NCBI RefSeq assembly: GCF_028280385.1
Contig: NZ_JANQLX010000002.1
Span: 124,001 to 188,000, forward strand
Direction: 5' to 3'
Length of the DNA: 64,000 nucleotides
DNA from: Allomuricauda sp.
GTDB lineage: Bacteria; Bacteroidota; Bacteroidia; Flavobacteriales; Flavobacteriaceae
Each line of letters starts with the position of its first letter. The stretch's first letter is position 1. The position numbers and the translations under genes are program-made. The notes beneath the pieces were generated by a model. That model was not told the origin of the DNA. It did not search any database and was given only the letters and a program-made list of their open reading frames with translations. Of the stretch, positions 18,196 to 26,892 are shown piece by piece.

Positions 18196-18795
18196 ATGGA
18201 AGTAGATTTCGATAAATACCCAGATGGACTCGTTCCTGCCATAGTTCAGGATGCACGCACCAAAAATGTGCTCATGCTTGGCTATATGGATAAAGAGGCA
18301 GTAACGAAAACCACAACTACCAAAAAAGTCACCTTCTACAGCAGGTCAAAGGAACGGCTTTGGACCAAGGGGGAAGAAAGTGGTAATTTTTTGGAACTGG
18401 TAAGCATAAAATCAGATTGTGATCGGGATGCACTCCTGGTTAAGGCGAATCCCATCGGTCCCACCTGCCATACGGGAACAGATACTTGTTGGGGTGAGGA
18501 AAACGCACAGGAATTTGGTTTTTTGTCCGAATTGGAGGAAGTCATAAGGTCCCGGAAAAACAATGTTGAAAATCCCGATAGCTATGTGGCCTCCTTGTTC
18601 CGCAAGGGAATCAACAAAATTGCCCAAAAAGTAGGCGAGGAAGCTGTAGAAACTGTCATTGAGGCCAAGGACAATGATGAGGAACTGTTCCTGAATGAAA
18701 GCGCGGACCTGCTATTCCACTATTTGATTTTGTTACAAGCTAAGGGATTTACGTTGGAAGATATTGTAAAAACCCTTCAAAAAAGGCATAAATAG
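18196..18795 (+). CDS. hisIE: Bifunctional phosphoribosyl-AMP cyclohydrolase / phosphoribosyl-ATP pyrophosphatase
   Basis: The 199-residue product is a HisI-HisE fusion. HisI covers about residues 1-105, with metal-binding SDCDRDALLVKANPIGP and CHTGTDTCWG; HisE covers about 110-199, with KVGEEAVETVIEAKDND. The enzyme performs steps two and three of the pathway. It is the last his gene; the gap to the following VWA gene contains an inverted repeat but no clear terminator. Confidence 0.96.
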   Translation: MEVDFDKYPDGLVPAIVQDARTKNVLMLGYMDKEAVTKTTTTKKVTFYSRSKERLWTKGEESGNFLELVSIKSDCDRDALLVKANPIGPTCHTGTDTCWGEENAQEFGFLSELEEVIRSRKNNVENPDSYVASLFRKGINKIAQKVGEEAVETVIEAKDNDEELFLNESADLLFHYLILLQAKGFTLEDIVKTLQKRHK

Positions 18796-18831
18796 GGGGT
18801 TGGTCGCTTGCGTTAAGGTTTCTCTAAACCT

Positions 18832-18874
18832 ATAGCCATTACGAGGAAATACCGTATTTTTATGTAATGGCTAT
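18832..18874 (+). repeat. 11-bp perfect inverted repeat across the start codon of the VWA gene
   Basis: ATAGCCATTAC (18832-18842) and GTAATGGCTAT (18864-18874) are exact reverse complements, 21 nt apart. The right arm covers the ATG at 18867. There is no T run after it, so it is not a terminator; it could be an operator or an RNA hairpin that hides the start codon. A closely similar repeat occurs at 25615-25651. Confidence 0.7.
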
Positions 18875-20024
18875 GAACACAAGAAAGGGATTTCGTTTTA
18901 CTACCTACGAAGCGCCCCATCAAACTCCATTTGAAAAACTTTTTGAGATTTTTCAGGAACTCGTTACCCATACTTCTGGTGACGTGGAGGAGGCTTTGGA
19001 TTGGCTTCGTGAATTGGACAAGGAATATGAACTTACCGATGAGGACTACACCATTGATGACTTCATTGAAGATTTAAAGGCCAAGGGATTTATCCGGGAA
19101 GAATTTGAACCTGATGGGGAGAATGGGGAAGGCGAGGAAGGGGAAGGCCCAGGCCAAGGGAGTTTGTCCATCACCGCCAAATTGGAGCGCATGCTCAGGC
19201 AACGGGCACTTGACCAGATTTTTGGGAAACTAAAACGCAGCGGAGCCGGAAATCACAAAACCGGAAAATCGGGCAGGGGAGATGAGCATACGGGTGAGTT
19301 TAGGGAATATCGCTTTGGTGATGCCCTGGAACACATTTCCATGACCGAGAGCCTTAAAAATGCGCAGATCAATCATGGCTTGGGCAGTTTTACCCTCAAT
19401 GAGGAGGATTTGGTGGTGGAAGACACCCAATACAAGGCCCAGATGAGTACCGTGCTGATGATCGACATCAGCCACAGTATGATCTTATACGGCGAAGACC
19501 GTATTACCCCGGCCAAAAAAGTGGCCATGGCCCTAGCTGAACTTATTACCACCCGTTATCCGAAGGACACGCTGGATATTCTGGTGTTCGGGAACGATGC
19601 GTGGCCCATTGCCATAAAGGAATTACCCTATCTAAAAGTAGGACCCTACCATACCAATACGGTAGCTGGACTCCAGTTGGCCATGGATATGCTTCGTAGA
19701 AAGCGGAATACCAACAAGCAGATTTTTATGATCACAGATGGTAAACCTTCCTGCCTTAGATTGCCCAATGGGGACTATTACAAAAACAGTGTGGGACTTG
19801 ACGATTATATCGTGGAGAAATGCTACAATATGGCACAACAAGCCAGAAAACTGCATATTCCTATTACAACCTTTATGATTGCCGAAGACCCTTATTTGAT
19901 GCAATTTGTAAGGGAGTTTACCAAAGCAAACAAGGGGAAGGCTTTTTATACCGGCCTAAAAGGTTTGGGAGAAATGATTTTCGAGGATTACGAACAAAAT
20001 AGAAGAAGAAGAATAAAGGGATAA
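18867..20024 (+). CDS. VWA domain protein paired with an AAA+ ATPase
   Basis: The 385-residue protein has an acidic linker rich in Glu/Gly (about 80-100) and a C-terminal VWA domain with MIDAS motif MIDISHSM near residue 197. The start may be ATG 18867 or ATG 18873. It is followed 6 nt later by a magnesium-chelatase-like AAA+ gene. MoxR/ChlI-type ATPases and VWA proteins work as pairs that remodel or insert metal into partner proteins; the client here is unknown. No chlorophyll or cobalamin genes are nearby, so the chelatase name should not be taken literally. Confidence 0.85.
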   Translation: MAMNTRKGFRFTTYEAPHQTPFEKLFEIFQELVTHTSGDVEEALDWLRELDKEYELTDEDYTIDDFIEDLKAKGFIREEFEPDGENGEGEEGEGPGQGSLSITAKLERMLRQRALDQIFGKLKRSGAGNHKTGKSGRGDEHTGEFREYRFGDALEHISMTESLKNAQINHGLGSFTLNEEDLVVEDTQYKAQMSTVLMIDISHSMILYGEDRITPAKKVAMALAELITTRYPKDTLDILVFGNDAWPIAIKELPYLKVGPYHTNTVAGLQLAMDMLRRKRNTNKQIFMITDGKPSCLRLPNGDYYKNSVGLDDYIVEKCYNMAQQARKLHIPITTFMIAEDPYLMQFVREFTKANKGKAFYTGLKGLGEMIFEDYEQNRRRRIKG

Positions 20025-20030
20025 TTACAG

Positions 20031-21506
20031 ATGAAGTCAAAATTGGACCAAAATAAAATAAAGACACTTGGACAGTTAAAGGCCGCGGGCTATGTGCACA
20101 AGAGTATTAAAGATGAGCTTCGTGAAAATCTAATGGCCAAAATGTCCCGTGGGGAAAATGCATTCCATGGCGTATGGGGTTATGAAAATTCGGTGATACC
20201 AGAATTGGAACGGGCTATTTTGTCCAGACATAATATCAATTTACTGGGATTGCGCGGACAGGCCAAAACGAGGCTTGCCCGTTTGATGGTACAATTGCTT
20301 GATGAATGGATACCTGTGGTGGATGGTTCTGAAATAAATGACGATCCATTGGCGCCAATTTCCAGATACGCTATTGAGCTGATCAAGGAAAAAGGGGATG
20401 ACACACCAGTTGCTTGGATGCACCGGGATGAACGGTTTTATGAAAAACTGGCTACTCCAGATGTAACTGTAGCAGATTTAATTGGCGACATAGACCCTAT
20501 AAAGGCAGCCAATCTGCGACTGTCCTATGCGGATGACCGGGTAATCCACTTCGGGATGATTCCGAGGGCCAACCGAAGTATTTTTGTGATCAATGAATTG
20601 CCCGATTTGCAGGCACGTATCCAAGTAGCGCTTTTCAATATTCTTCAGGAAGGTGATATCCAGATTCGCGGCTTCAAACTCAGGCTCTCGTTAGATCTTC
20701 AATTTGTCTTCACGGCCAATCCAGAAGATTACACCAATCGCGGAAGCATAGTAACCCCTTTAAAGGATAGAATAGGCTCTCAAATATTGACCCATTATCC
20801 GGAAAACTTGGAAGTGGCCAAAAAAATTACGGGTCAAGAAGCCCAGTTGGACGAACGTCAAAAACAATTGGTCCATGTTCCTGAATTGGCCTTGGACGTC
20901 CTGGAACAAATTAGCTTTGAAGCCAGAAAAAGCGAGTATGTGGATGCCAAAAGCGGTGTAAGTGCCCGGATGAGCATAACAGCTTTTGAAAACTTATTGA
21001 GTACTGCCGAACGCAGATTGATTCTCTCTGGTGAAAAGGATACGACCGTGCGATTAAGCGATTTTATGGGCGTGGTTCCTTCGATTACCGGAAAAATTGA
21101 ATTGGTTTATGAAGGAGAACAAGAAGGAGCAGGCTCCGTTGCAGAAATGCTCATTGAAGATGCCATAAAGGCTATTTTTCCATCCTTGTTTCCTAAAATT
21201 GACAAGCTGGAGCGCAAAGACGCCCCTTCGGTATATGACGATTTGATTCATTGGTTCTTTGAAGGTGAAGATTTTGAACTGTTGGATGAGGATGGGGATA
21301 AAACCTATCAGGAAAAACTGGATTCTGTACTACCTCTATCAGTCTTGGTTAAGGAATATCAGCCCAACATTGCCAAAAAGGACTCGTACTTTATTAAAGA
21401 ACTACTGCTTTGGGGATTAGTGGCCCACAAGAAGTTGAGCAAACTCCGGTTCACGGAGGGCTATCAGTTTAAGGATATGTACGGTAGTTTTATTCGGGAT
21501 TTATAA
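20031..21506 (+). CDS. Magnesium chelatase subunit I-like / MoxR-type AAA+ ATPase
   Basis: A AAA+ ATPase of 491 residues. The P-loop is GLRGQAKT at 73-80 (with Ala in place of the usual last Gly); INELPDLQARIQVALFNILQEGDIQIRG forms the Walker B and pore region, and VFTANPEDYTNRGSIVTPLKDRIGS the sensor 1 and arginine-finger region. The C-terminus is helical and acidic. It is co-transcribed with the VWA protein upstream (6-nt gap) and almost certainly acts with it. Its target is not indicated by the neighbours. Confidence 0.85.
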   Translation: MKSKLDQNKIKTLGQLKAAGYVHKSIKDELRENLMAKMSRGENAFHGVWGYENSVIPELERAILSRHNINLLGLRGQAKTRLARLMVQLLDEWIPVVDGSEINDDPLAPISRYAIELIKEKGDDTPVAWMHRDERFYEKLATPDVTVADLIGDIDPIKAANLRLSYADDRVIHFGMIPRANRSIFVINELPDLQARIQVALFNILQEGDIQIRGFKLRLSLDLQFVFTANPEDYTNRGSIVTPLKDRIGSQILTHYPENLEVAKKITGQEAQLDERQKQLVHVPELALDVLEQISFEARKSEYVDAKSGVSARMSITAFENLLSTAERRLILSGEKDTTVRLSDFMGVVPSITGKIELVYEGEQEGAGSVAEMLIEDAIKAIFPSLFPKIDKLERKDAPSVYDDLIHWFFEGEDFELLDEDGDKTYQEKLDSVLPLSVLVKEYQPNIAKKDSYFIKELLLWGLVAHKKLSKLRFTEGYQFKDMYGSFIRDL

Positions 21507-21512
21507 ACCGTA

Positions 21513-21995
21513 TTACATCCAAATATTCAAATTGTCGTTATAATTTTCAAAATTGTAACTGCCAATCAGACGCTTTCTGTGCCAAAAGGAGACTAAGGTC
21601 AAAATGGGAAGCAAACTATATAGCACCAAGGTAGTAATGCCAATAGGCTTAAAGGTTGCCGGCATTACGTAGCTTTCAAATTCGGTATAGGTGGTCAAAA
21701 TATTGGCGGTATCGTATATTTTAAACAGATATACGATCATCACCACATAAAGGATATATTCCAGATTTCTCATTTTTGGGTCTGGAAGCTCACCTTCCGA
21801 AATCTTAAATTGGACCACGTATAGGTATAGGAAATGAACCGCGCTGAGCAGCGGGAAGATATAGTTGTCCGGCTTCAAAAAGTAAAATCTATTGGTATAA
21901 AGTCCGTAAAAGTTGGACACGATCAAAGCCAATAGAATAATGAAAACTAGGAAATTGTTTCTTCGCCAGGTAAGGATGTTAAGTAAAAATTTCAT
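21513..21995 (-). CDS. Four-helix integral membrane protein of unknown function
   Basis: I do not recognise the family. Started at ATG 21995 the product has 160 residues; an ATG at 22022 would add nine. It has four predicted membrane segments (roughly residues 14-32, 44-66, 80-98 and 120-140 of the shorter form) joined by short loops, and a polar tail. It is convergent with the AAA+ gene, 6 nt away. The fold suggests a small sensor or DoxX-like membrane protein, but no motif supports a specific role. Confidence 0.6.
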   Translation of the reverse strand: MKFLLNILTWRRNNFLVFIILLALIVSNFYGLYTNRFYFLKPDNYIFPLLSAVHFLYLYVVQFKISEGELPDPKMRNLEYILYVVMIVYLFKIYDTANILTTYTEFESYVMPATFKPIGITTLVLYSLLPILTLVSFWHRKRLIGSYNFENYNDNLNIWM

Positions 21996-22263
21996 GTTTA
22001 TTTTGAGATTTGGGCCGCTCATTTATGTTATCAAAGAACGGCATATCTGAAGCAAATATTTTTAACTAATCGATGAATCGCAGCTAATGTTGGGTAAGTC
22101 GAAAATTCTGTTGTAAAAAGCCATTGCTGGCCAAGGGCATCCAAATTTGGCCTGTCGATAAACGGCAGTTTTCTTGTTTGAATTGCTTCGAATTTCACGG
22201 CCAAAAGTAGTGGGCATACAAACCGAATAGTTTTTTTGTATTTTGGAGAAACACTTTTAAAGT

Positions 22264-23139
22264 ATGCCTTATTGGGTTTCCATAATGCTCTTTGTCCTGG
22301 CGGTCTATGTGCTGATCAGTGTTTTGCTATACTTTCTTCAGGATTATTTTCTGTTCAAACCCGAAAAACTCTCCAAGGACTTTCAATTCTATTACGATAA
22401 CCAAGAAACCGAGGAATACAATATAGAAACTAGGGATGGAGCCGTAATCAATGGACTTCGATTTAAAACGGATAACCCCAAGGGAGTGGTCTTTTATTTA
22501 AAGGGAAATTCCAAAAGCATCAAGGGCTGGGGCAAATTTGCAGTGGACTTTACAAGACATGGGTATGATGTGATCATGGTGGACTATAGGGGTTTTGGCA
22601 AAAGCACGGGACGTAGAACACAGAAGGCGGTAAAGCGCGACATGCAGGTGATCTACAATAAAATCAAGGAAAAAGTTTCAGAAAAATACATCATCCTATA
22701 TGGGCGTTCCATGGGGTCTGGATTTGCCGCAAAACTCGCATCCATGAACAACCCAAGAATGTTGATTTTGGACGCCCCTTATTATAGCCTTAGCAAAGTG
22801 GCCAAGAAATATATTCCGTTTATGCCGCTCTCGCTATTGATTAAATTTCCAATGCCCACTTATAAATGGTTGAGATATGTAAACTGCCCCATTCATATCA
22901 TACATGGGACGGATGACCGGCTTATTCCCTATAAGACAAGCGTACGGTTGTCCAAAATAAAACCACAGCACACCAAACTCTATACAGTAATTGGAGGGGG
23001 GCACAAAAACTTGAACAATTTTGAATCGTACCATAAAATGCTCACTGAAATCCTGACCAGCAGACCCAAAAAAGTGGATTTGGAAGGGTCTAGTTTTCAT
23101 GTAAAGCACTCATCAAAACGGGCCAATGCTAAAGCTTAA
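22264..23139 (+). CDS. Alpha/beta hydrolase, membrane-anchored (first of a tandem pair)
   Basis: The 291-residue product has an N-terminal membrane anchor (about 5-27), then an alpha/beta hydrolase domain. The nucleophile elbow is YGRSMGSG (Ser about 157), followed by the acid loop HGTDDRLIPY and the His in GGGHKNL. It resembles BEM46/ABHD13-like hydrolases, whose substrates are unknown. The next gene encodes a close paralogue and overlaps it by 14 nt. An extra, Ser/Lys-rich C-terminal tail distinguishes this copy from the second. Confidence 0.85.
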   Translation: MPYWVSIMLFVLAVYVLISVLLYFLQDYFLFKPEKLSKDFQFYYDNQETEEYNIETRDGAVINGLRFKTDNPKGVVFYLKGNSKSIKGWGKFAVDFTRHGYDVIMVDYRGFGKSTGRRTQKAVKRDMQVIYNKIKEKVSEKYIILYGRSMGSGFAAKLASMNNPRMLILDAPYYSLSKVAKKYIPFMPLSLLIKFPMPTYKWLRYVNCPIHIIHGTDDRLIPYKTSVRLSKIKPQHTKLYTVIGGGHKNLNNFESYHKMLTEILTSRPKKVDLEGSSFHVKHSSKRANAKA

Positions 23140-23923
23140 ACGGTTTGGGGCTGCCCTTTTATCCCTTTTTATAATCCTGCTTCTTATGTTTTACACCCTC
23201 CAGGAAAAAATGATCTTTTTGCCCGATCAGTTACCGGAAGACTATACCTATTCATTTGAAGATCCCTTTGAGGAGCTATTTTTGGATACTCCTGACGGAG
23301 GTCGCTTAAACGCGCTTCATTTTACCATAGATGATCCGAAGGGACTGATATTGTATTTCCATGGAAATGCAGGGGACCTGTCAAGGTGGGGGCATATTGG
23401 GGCCTCCTTCACCCAGTTTGGATACGAAGTTTTGATCATGGATTATCGAGGTTATGGGAAAAGTGTGGGTGAGCGGACTGAGGACATACTGTACCAAGAT
23501 GCCCAGTTGTTTTATGAGTTGGCCAAAGAAAGATTTGAAGAAAAGGATATCATTTTATACGGGCGGTCATTGGGTACGGGAATAGCTTCATTTATAGCCT
23601 CTAAAAATGCTCCTAAAAAACTAATTTTGGAAACCCCTTATTTTAGTTTGGTGGACGTTGCCAAGGGGAGGTTCCCTTTTTTACCTGTGGGGTACCTGAT
23701 GAAATACAAGCTTCCATCCCATACATATTTACAAGAGGTAAAGGCGCCCATTCGCATTTTTCATGGCACCAATGATAGGGTAGTACCCTATAAATCCGGT
23801 AAAAAACTGTTTGAGTCCATATCCAATCCGGATAAAGTGATATATACTGTTCCCGAAGGAGAACATAACAATCTTGAAGGGTTCAAAGTGTACCAAGACG
23901 GGATTGAAAAGGAATTGAATTAA
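23126..23923 (+). CDS. Alpha/beta hydrolase, membrane-anchored (second of a tandem pair)
   Basis: The 265-residue paralogue of the preceding hydrolase keeps the same layout: membrane anchor (about 7-25), GNAGD oxyanion loop, nucleophile elbow YGRSLGTG, acid loop HGTNDRVVPY and GEHNNL with the catalytic His. In the first copy the oxyanion-loop region reads KGNSKS, so the two may differ in activity. The start overlaps the previous gene by 14 nt. Its stop at 23923 abuts the end of cysM with no gap. Confidence 0.85.
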   Translation: MLKLKRFGAALLSLFIILLLMFYTLQEKMIFLPDQLPEDYTYSFEDPFEELFLDTPDGGRLNALHFTIDDPKGLILYFHGNAGDLSRWGHIGASFTQFGYEVLIMDYRGYGKSVGERTEDILYQDAQLFYELAKERFEEKDIILYGRSLGTGIASFIASKNAPKKLILETPYFSLVDVAKGRFPFLPVGYLMKYKLPSHTYLQEVKAPIRIFHGTNDRVVPYKSGKKLFESISNPDKVIYTVPEGEHNNLEGFKVYQDGIEKELN

Positions 23924-24808
23924 TCAACCGAACAAGTCCGAAGATAAATAGCGATCTCCGCGATCACATACTATAGAGACCAAGGTTCCACTTTCCAGGG
24001 TGTTGCACAATCTCAAGGCAACTGCAGCGGCACCTCCACTGCTCACCCCAGCAAAAATACCTTCTTCCTTGGCCAGTAGCAAAGCGGTTTTTTCAGCTTC
24101 TTCCTGACTGACTTCTTGAATGGAATCAACCTTATTTGGGTCAAAAATCTTTGGGAGGTAGGCTTCCGGCCATTTACGAATGCCAGGAATACGGGAGTCA
24201 TCGGTGGGCTGTACCCCAACAATCTGAACTTGCGGGTTCTGTTCCTTTAAATAAGTGGATGTCCCCATTATAGTGCCCGTGGTGCCCATACTTGAAACAA
24301 AATGGGTGATTTGGCCGTTGGTATCTTTCCAGATTTCCGGTCCGGTGGATTTATAATGGGCCTTCCAATTATCATCATTTGCAAATTGGTTGAGCATTTT
24401 ATAACCTTCATGGGCCACTTTGGCTTCAGCGTAATCCCTGGCTCCCTCAATACCAATATCGGAAGAAGTAAGGGTAACTTTTGCTCCATAGGCACGCATG
24501 GTCTGTACTCTTTCCTTAGTGGAATTTTCAGGCATCACCAGTTCTATATCCAATCCACAAATGCCTGCTATCATGGCAAGTGCGATTCCCGTATTTCCGC
24601 TAGTTGCCTCAATAAGTTTGGTTTCCCGGGTAATTTCCCCACGTTCCATTCCACTTCTAATCATGTTGAGGGCAGGTCTATCCTTCACACTGCCTCCCGG
24701 GTTCTGGCCCTCCAACTTAAAAAACAAACGAACATTGGGATTTGTGTTCAACACCTTGGATGCTACCAATGGGGTGTTACCAATTAGGTCCAAAATGTGT
24801 TTAGACAT
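23924..24808 (-). CDS. cysM: Cysteine synthase (CysM type)
   Basis: A PLP-dependent O-acetylserine sulfhydrylase of 294 residues. The Lys that binds PLP is in GGSVKDRPA (Lys42), the substrate loop is EATSGNTGIA, and SSMGTTGTIMGT binds the cofactor phosphate. It makes cysteine from O-acetylserine and sulfide (or thiosulfate in CysM). The start overlaps cysE by 8 nt, so the two enzymes of cysteine synthesis are translated together. The CysM rather than CysK label is a judgement from overall pattern. Confidence 0.9.
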   Translation of the reverse strand: MSKHILDLIGNTPLVASKVLNTNPNVRLFFKLEGQNPGGSVKDRPALNMIRSGMERGEITRETKLIEATSGNTGIALAMIAGICGLDIELVMPENSTKERVQTMRAYGAKVTLTSSDIGIEGARDYAEAKVAHEGYKMLNQFANDDNWKAHYKSTGPEIWKDTNGQITHFVSSMGTTGTIMGTSTYLKEQNPQVQIVGVQPTDDSRIPGIRKWPEAYLPKIFDPNKVDSIQEVSQEEAEKTALLLAKEEGIFAGVSSGGAAAVALRLCNTLESGTLVSIVCDRGDRYLSSDLFG

Positions 24809-25592
24809 CCGTAACCGTTTTAATCTTTACTTCCGATGTGTGGAACACTGTGGAATTGGGAGGTACCGAGGCCGTTAGCCATGCATTACCACCAATTACC
24901 GAGTTCTCGCCAATCACCGTTTTGCCACCTAGGATGGTTGCATTGGCATAGATGGTCACATTGGACATGATGGTCGGGTGCCTTTTGGTTTTTTGCAGAT
25001 TTTTGGCCACGTAAAGCGCTCCCAAGGTCACCCCTTGATAAATTTTGACATTGTCATGGATAATGGCAGTCTCCCCAATCACCACGCCGGTAGCATGGTC
25101 AATAAAGAACGATTTCCCGATTTGCGCACCTGGATTGATGTCAACTCCTGTTTGTCGGTGGGCATATTCGGTCATTAACCTTGGGACCAATGGGAACCCC
25201 CTCTGGTATAATTCATGGGCCAATCGATATATGGCAATGGCATAAAACCCAGGGTAGGCCATATAAACCTCCTGTAAGGAAAGTGAGGCAGGATCACCGT
25301 TGACAATGGCCTCGGCATCCAAATTCAATTTCTCCAAAATGCTGGGAAGCGTTTGTACATACTGGTCCCAGACTTTTGTACAGGGCTTTTCCAAGTCCCA
25401 ACAGGCCAAATCAACCAAGTGACTGAATTTTTTTTCCAACACTTCCAGATTCTCCCTAACCGGGGTATTTACATCAAATAAGGTGTGGAAAAGCAGGTTG
25501 GTGAATTTCTCAGTTTCTTCTTTAAGTCTATAGTCTAAATAGGGTAATTTCTTGTGCCTATTTAATTCTTCGATAATGGTTTCCTTATCCAT
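24801..25592 (-). CDS. cysE: Serine O-acetyltransferase
   Basis: The 263-residue product has a helical N-terminal half (about 1-140) and a C-terminal left-handed beta helix: DINPGAQIGKSFFIDHATGVVIGE holds the catalytic His, then IYQGVTLGAL and VTIYANATILGGKTVIGENSVIGG. It acetylates serine to O-acetylserine, the substrate of the adjacent cysM. The N-terminal part is longer than in the minimal CysE, like the Bacteroidota/EpsC type. It is divergent from the DUF2461 gene. Confidence 0.93.
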   Translation of the reverse strand: MDKETIIEELNRHKKLPYLDYRLKEETEKFTNLLFHTLFDVNTPVRENLEVLEKKFSHLVDLACWDLEKPCTKVWDQYVQTLPSILEKLNLDAEAIVNGDPASLSLQEVYMAYPGFYAIAIYRLAHELYQRGFPLVPRLMTEYAHRQTGVDINPGAQIGKSFFIDHATGVVIGETAIIHDNVKIYQGVTLGALYVAKNLQKTKRHPTIMSNVTIYANATILGGKTVIGENSVIGGNAWLTASVPPNSTVFHTSEVKIKTVTDV

Positions 25593-25614
25593 GCTTAGAA
25601 ATAAAGTTTAAAAA

Positions 25615-25651
25615 TAGCCATTTGGTGTCCACGCAGTTTCAGAAATGGCTA
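25615..25651 (+). repeat. 9-bp perfect inverted repeat across the start of the DUF2461 gene
   Basis: TAGCCATTT (25615-25623) and AAATGGCTA (25643-25651) are exact reverse complements separated by 19 nt; the right arm covers ATG 25645. The core TAGCCATT...AATGGCTA is the same as in the repeat at 18832-18874. The site lies in the 52-nt gap between divergent cysE and DUF2461. Confidence 0.6.
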
Positions 25652-26367
25652 ACTTTAGCTTAAAAATAACATCTCATCCCAATACTGTGAATAATTCCTT
25701 AATTAGCCAAGACGCATTTAACTTTTTAAAAGAACTTGCCAAGAACAACAACAAAGAATGGTTTGCCGAGAATAAATCCACTTTTAAAAAGCACGAGGCA
25801 GACGTAAAGTCCTTTTATGAAAATGTAAAGGTTCAATTGAATGCCCATGACGAGATTGAAAAGATGAAAATGTTCCGGATTTACAGGGATGTTCGATTTT
25901 CTAAGGATAAGACTCCCTACAAAACCCATTTTGCCGGGTCGTTTTCTAGATTGGGTGCGCACCTCAGGGGTGGTTATTATTTGCACATCCAACCTGGTGA
26001 AACCTTTGTGGCCACCGGTTTTTGGGAACCCAACAAAGAAGACCTGTTCAGGATCCGAAAGGAGTTTGAAATGGATGCCTCCGAATTCAGAAAAGTGATA
26101 AGTGACAAGACTTTTAAATCAATTTGGGGCGAACTGCAAGGGGAGGGGGTCAAAACTGCACCGAAAGGCTTTGACAAAGAACATCCGAATATTGATTTGA
26201 TCAAAAGAAAAAGATTCATTTTTGTCCGGAACTTTTCGGATAAAGAGGTTTTATCCAAGACATTTATTGCGGAAGTTGACAAATCATTTCGTGCCATCAG
26301 ACCTTACTTCGATTTGATGAGCGATATCTTGACCACCAATCTAAATGGAGAGTCGCTTTTAGACTAG
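25645..26367 (+). CDS. DUF2461 family protein
   Basis: The 240-residue product matches DUF2461 (TIGR02453): FLKELAKNNNKEWFAENKS at the N-terminus, the central RIYRDVRFSKDKTPYKTHF and GYYLHIQPGETFVATGFW, and a C-terminal KRKRFIFVRNFSDKEV. These are widespread conserved proteins without a settled function. The start may instead be GTG at 25687, since the family usually begins close to the FLKEL segment; in that case the inverted repeat at 25615-25651 would be upstream of the coding region. The stop overlaps the convergent gene by 9 nt. Confidence 0.85.
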   Translation: MANFSLKITSHPNTVNNSLISQDAFNFLKELAKNNNKEWFAENKSTFKKHEADVKSFYENVKVQLNAHDEIEKMKMFRIYRDVRFSKDKTPYKTHFAGSFSRLGAHLRGGYYLHIQPGETFVATGFWEPNKEDLFRIRKEFEMDASEFRKVISDKTFKSIWGELQGEGVKTAPKGFDKEHPNIDLIKRKRFIFVRNFSDKEVLSKTFIAEVDKSFRAIRPYFDLMSDILTTNLNGESLLD

Positions 26368-26766
26368 TATTTCATTTTCCAACAATTGTACCTGGTCCTT
26401 AATTCTGGAAATGACCATATTCATCATTCGCTTGTTGAGGGCGGAAGAATTTAAAATGTAGGTTTTGTATTCTTCCACGGTAAAATGACCAATGATGATT
26501 CCTTTTAACGAGTTTCGGAACTTAATATCGCGCTGAATGGAATTCTCGATGAATTCCAACCGTTTTTCCAGCCCCAAATCATAAAAAGAACCTTTGTGTT
26601 TCCTAATATAATTCTTAAAAACTTCCATGATCAAATCGTTTTGCAATTTGATGATGGGGCGCAAAGTCTGGTTTTGAAAACGCTCGTCTGGCCCGGTATC
26701 AGAGTGGAATTTACCTTGGCCAATCTCTGGACGCATGTCCAAAAGATGCTCAGATCGTGAATCCAT
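26359..26766 (-). CDS. Conserved flavobacterial protein of about 135 residues
   Basis: From ATG 26766 the product is 135 residues; the open frame continues upstream but that extension overlaps the divergent gene and is not protein-like. Segments such as TLRPIIKLQNDLIMEVFKNYI and KFRNSLKGIIIGHFTVEEY suggest an all-helical soluble protein. I recall close relatives in flavobacterial genomes labelled glyoxalase, which looks like a misannotation because no glyoxalase metal-ligand pattern is visible. Function unknown. It is convergent with, and overlaps by 9 nt, the DUF2461 gene. Confidence 0.75.
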   Translation of the reverse strand: MDSRSEHLLDMRPEIGQGKFHSDTGPDERFQNQTLRPIIKLQNDLIMEVFKNYIRKHKGSFYDLGLEKRLEFIENSIQRDIKFRNSLKGIIIGHFTVEEYKTYILNSSALNKRMMNMVISRIKDQVQLLENEILV

Positions 26767-26892
26767 GATCGTAAGTTTTAATAAAGTTACACATTCAAAA
26801 TCCGCGCAATTTTGCACCTTCCAATAGTTTTTAACGATGTTATGAACAGAAATCCTTTTTATGACTAAATTCGTTGTCACCATAATTATCCC

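Noticed and set aside
18796..18866. Terminator after hisIE
   Set aside because: The only strong repeat there is the 18832-18874 inverted repeat, which lacks a T run and covers the next start codon.
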